Assembly: GCF_011075055.1 (NCBI RefSeq)
Contig: NC_058151.1
Coordinates: forward strand, 14,017,800-14,081,799
Direction: 5' to 3'
DNA length: 64,000 nucleotides
DNA from: Mangifera indica
Taxonomy: Eukaryota; Streptophyta; Magnoliopsida; Sapindales; Anacardiaceae
The position numbers and the translations under genes were made by a program. The notes beneath the pieces are model-generated. The model saw only the letters and a program-made list of their open reading frames with translations. It searched no databases and was not told the DNA's origin. Within the stretch, counting starts at the first letter, position 1; each line of letters starts with the position of its first letter. Below, piece after piece: positions 59,001 to 64,000 of this stretch.

Positions 59001-60522
59001 GCTCTGAGAGGAGAGGACAGCAGTTGGAGTACTCATTTATTGACAGGTTGGTGCCAGGCCAGGATGGTAGTCTCTTTGAAATTCTTATTGCCAGCTGTTG
59101 TTAATGTTTCATTTAAACCAATGAAAAGCTGTAAATAAAATACAAATACCAGTTTTATTGGTCGTATACATACGTTAGTCATGTTGCTCATTTTGTCATG
59201 TAATTTTCCAATTTTCATGTATACCTTATATGAACTGGACCACAGCAAAAATATTGATCTTTTGAGTTTATATGTGCAGTCAACGGGCATTTATGAAGTA
59301 TCGCCTACCTTTGAGGGAGATTGTTGTTGATTTCTATAATGAATTGAAGAGTATAACATCTGGTTATGCATCATTTGATTATGAAGACTCAGAGTAAGTT
59401 CTCTCTCTCCTCTCGTTTCTCTCTCTCTCTCTCTCTCTCTCAGTCACTCTCACATACTCATACATGTGTGCATGTGCACCCACAAACAAAATCTGAATCA
59501 AAAAGACTGGCACCAGCTGAAGGATGTGATATTTTGGTTCATATCCTAATGTTTGGGGAGAGTTGCAACTTTTTTGTGGTTAGCTCTGGACTGCTGGAAT
59601 TGTGCTGATTGCTTAAAAGTTCACACCCTTGGATACCCTATCTTATGCCATTGTATGAAGCCCCAGCAGACTTTCCTCATATTTCAAGCCAAGTCACAAT
59701 TTAATTTGTCGTGAAGACATTTCTCATTTCTACATAAGGCAGTCATTTTAGATGCTTTGATGGAATATTTAAAATTTTGGTTTTACTCTTTGACACATAC
59801 TGGGGAATGTTGTTAACAGATATCAAGAATCTGATTTGGTGAAACTTGATATCCTCTTAAATGGACAACCAGTTGATGCAATGGCAACAATTGTTCACAA
59901 ATTAAAGGCACAGCGTCTTGGTCGTGAACTGGTAGATAAGTTGAAGAAACATATTGACAGGTCTTTTCCTTGAAAGTTTAAGTTGTGATTTCTTAGTCAA
60001 TTTTCTTCTTCCATGGTAACCCAGTTGTTTTACTTTAACCAGGCAAATGTTCGAGATAGTCATACAAGCTGCGATTGGATCAAAAATTATTGCAAGGGAA
60101 ACGTATGTGATGCAAACTTTACTTTTGTTATATGTAGTTTGTGAGTTTCATGCTGAAGTTCTTGGTGTATGATTGTATTATTATTTTGATACATGATCAG
60201 CAGCGCAAAGCTGTATATATTACATATTAATTTCCTTTAGTCTTCCTTTGCCATCAATAAATTTGTAGATGTTTTCATTTTAAGGTTGCCTATTTTCTTT
60301 TTTGCCATTATTGAACATAATTATAGTTCAGCTAAGCCTCTTTGTGCTGGTTATAGGCTTTCTGCTATGAGAAAGAATGTTCTTGCAAAGTGTTATGGTG
60401 GAGACGTTACTAGGAAGAGGAAACTATTGGAGAAGCAGAAGGAAGGAAAGAAACGAATGAAGCGTGTTGGTTCAGTTGATATACCTCAGGAAGCTTTTCA
60501 TGAACTATTAAAAGTTTCATAG
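56024..60522 (+). CDS. GUF1: GUF1/LepA-type translation GTPase (elongation factor 4), mitochondrial
   Basis: Eleven exons: 56024-56362, 56699-57449, 57794-57950, 58079-58133, 58639-58706, 58780-58884, 58975-59046, 59280-59393, 59820-59960, 60043-60102 and 60357-60522, giving 675 aa. The start is the first ATG of a frame that is open slightly further upstream without one. Residues 1-65 ([13 protein letters not shown], with several Arg and no early acids) look like a mitochondrial presequence. GTPase motifs: AHVDHGKS (79-86), RERGIT, DTPGHVD, NKID. Domain II and the EF-G C-like domain follow, and the end carries the LepA-specific tail ([25 protein letters not shown]). EF4/GUF1 binds stalled organellar ribosomes and promotes back-translocation or assembly. 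Plants also have a plastid LepA; the presequence and divergence favour the mitochondrial form. It converges with the WRKY gene. Confidence 0.93.
59418..59441. repeat. (CT)n microsatellite in a GUF1 intron
   Basis: A dinucleotide run about 25 bp after the exon 8 donor. Confidence 0.9.
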
Positions 60523-61489
60523 AGAGAATTGCTCTCAGAGCCAGCCAAACTTTTAAGGTTGCTGGTGAGGTTTCATGAACCTGTAATGTTTTCATTTCTC
60601 TAAGTTTATCATTTGTACAATGACATATTATTTTTGTAATATGACATTCAAGTTTTCATATTTTGTTCTTCCAAGGTTGAATGACTCATCCGAATTCATT
60701 ACCCTGCTGAGTTGCCTAGTCTCTCTTAGCCTGTGCCTAGAAATTTTGCCTTGAAAGGTTCTTGGAAAGAGTTATCGCGGTTTCATCGCTGTGGCGTGGA
60801 GGTTGTTGGATACACTGCCCCTGTTGATCTGGTACAGAACTGTCTTGCGTAAACAGCTGGATTTATTAATGACTAACCAGCAACAATTCTGCTTATAAAT
60901 TATGTATAACAGCAATGTGATACCAACAATAATGAGGTGTAGGCTAGATAGCCCTTTTTGTTTTTCCGATTACTTTGGTGAGACTGAAATATGACAGTTT
61001 ATTCATTGTTACCCTCTCATAGGTAGTACAATATTCTGATTTGTTTATAATAATATCAACATAAGTGGCTTTAAATCTTCAATGGGCATGCTTTCAAAGT
61101 TGACGGTTCACAGAGCCCGGCTATTGAAACTCTCAGTTGAGTTCATCTATGAACAGGTCTCTCCTGTAAGTTGACTTATACCTCAAGTAGATGCAGATTA
61201 TTAAAATAAATTATCTTTTGCATTGTCAATGAAACAATAGAATACAGATTCAGTGAAGTGTATCATCAAGAAATCTTCTCCCAGATTCAACTCTGATGCT
61301 TTTCAGCACCATGAATAAGTAAACTATATAGATTGTGTATCAAGATAAAACATGACTAATTCAAGATTGCTGATCTTATGTATAAATATTACACGGTAAA
61401 ACATCTAAGAAAATGAAGAAAAATTACGCACTTTGATTTTCACCATCATTTCATGTGGGCATGAAGTTTTACACTTTCAGTTGACAGCA
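60523..61489. other. Convergent 3' region between GUF1 and WRKY genes
   Basis: No gene. The two genes end toward each other with about 970 bp between stop codons, so both 3' UTRs fall here. Confidence 0.5.
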
Positions 61490-63585
<2,096 letters not shown>

Positions 63586-64000
63586 TGAAGCTCTACAGGA
63601 ATTCCCCTATAAATATACAGTCATGGCTACCCCTTTTCTCTTCTTTAATAAACGTTATAAGAATAATAATACCTAAGGTATAAGACTATTGAATGTGCAC
63701 TTAATATTAAATACTCAATCAGAAATACAAATATATAATCAAATAATTAAATATTATTTTATTTTTAATTTAAAATCTTTCAATCACATGACGATACATC
63801 ATCTGTGTATTTAATTATGTACACACAGTTTTATTGAAAATTATCAACTCCAAAATTTGTTTTCTCTTCTAAATAAAATGATTGAACTCTTAAATTTTAC
63901 TATTGAAAAAATTAAACTTTTATATTTTATATATAATCGATCAAACTTTCAATATTTTCTAATGAACGATCTAAATAAACATAATTAATTATTTGTTTTA
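63586..64000 (-). promoter_or_regulatory. WRKY upstream region
   Basis: AT-rich DNA containing the promoter of the minus-strand WRKY gene. A MITE copy lies at about 63680-63840. No individual cis-element is called. Confidence 0.4.
63680..63840. mobile_element. Palindromic MITE (GTGTACA family) in the WRKY promoter
   Basis: It shares with 29838-30010 the TCAATCACATGACGATACATCAT block and a GTACACACAGTTTTATT terminus after an AT-rich centre. The left end is more degenerate. It starts about 95 bp upstream of the WRKY start codon. Confidence 0.5.

Overview
This window is nuclear DNA from a flowering plant, most likely a core eudicot (rosid-like by protein similarity; I cannot name the genus). 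The evidence is AT-rich intergenic DNA, GT-AG introns, plant-only families (HD-Zip I, group IIb WRKY, RLCK-VII, LRR-RLK), many short non-autonomous DNA transposons, and a decayed piece of plastid 16S rRNA gene at about 21.2 kb. Gene structures were built by hand. Except where noted, every splice junction keeps frame and each total is a whole number of codons.

Layout. 1-3.1 kb: gene-poor, with a 220-bp hAT-type MITE. 3.1-4.5 kb (-): intronless glutaredoxin-domain protein. 4.5-16.2 kb: gene-poor and full of transposon debris, including a 797-bp Mutator-like foldback element with a perfect 9-bp target duplication. 16.2-17.5 kb (+): HD-Zip I factor of the HAT7/ATHB20 type. 17.5-25.7 kb: repeats plus the plastid rrn16 fragment. 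25.7-29.8 kb (+): RLCK-VII kinase of the PBL34/35/36 type, six exons.

30.3-50.5 kb: a tandem duplication, all on the minus strand. Each unit carries a MIK2-like LRR receptor kinase followed on the map by a plant homologue of archaeal-type (class II) 3-dehydroquinate synthase. The units have decayed in opposite ways. Unit 1 keeps an intact receptor kinase (872 aa) but its DHQS-like gene lacks its 5' exons and has a nonsense codon. Unit 2 keeps an intact DHQS-like gene, but its receptor kinase has a 1-bp frameshift just before the membrane segment. Between them lies a third receptor remnant reduced to a signal-peptide stub.

51.3-54.1 kb (-): secreted aldose 1-epimerase. 56.0-60.5 kb (+): mitochondrial GUF1/LepA-type translation GTPase, 11 exons. 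61.5-63.6 kb (-): WRKY72/WRKY61-type group IIb factor, converging on GUF1.

The genes are not an operon. Several are signalling or immunity components (PBL34-type kinase, MIK2-like receptors, WRKY72-type factor). From memory, the set PBL34 / WRKY72 / aldose epimerase / HAT7 is clustered on Arabidopsis chromosome 5 (At5g15080-At5g15150), so the window is probably a conserved block inflated by transposons and the receptor/DHQS duplication. I did not find a convincing wholly new system. The most informative features are the reciprocal decay of the duplicated pair, a transposon insertion with its empty site preserved in the paralogue, the foldback elements, and unresolved gene-start questions.
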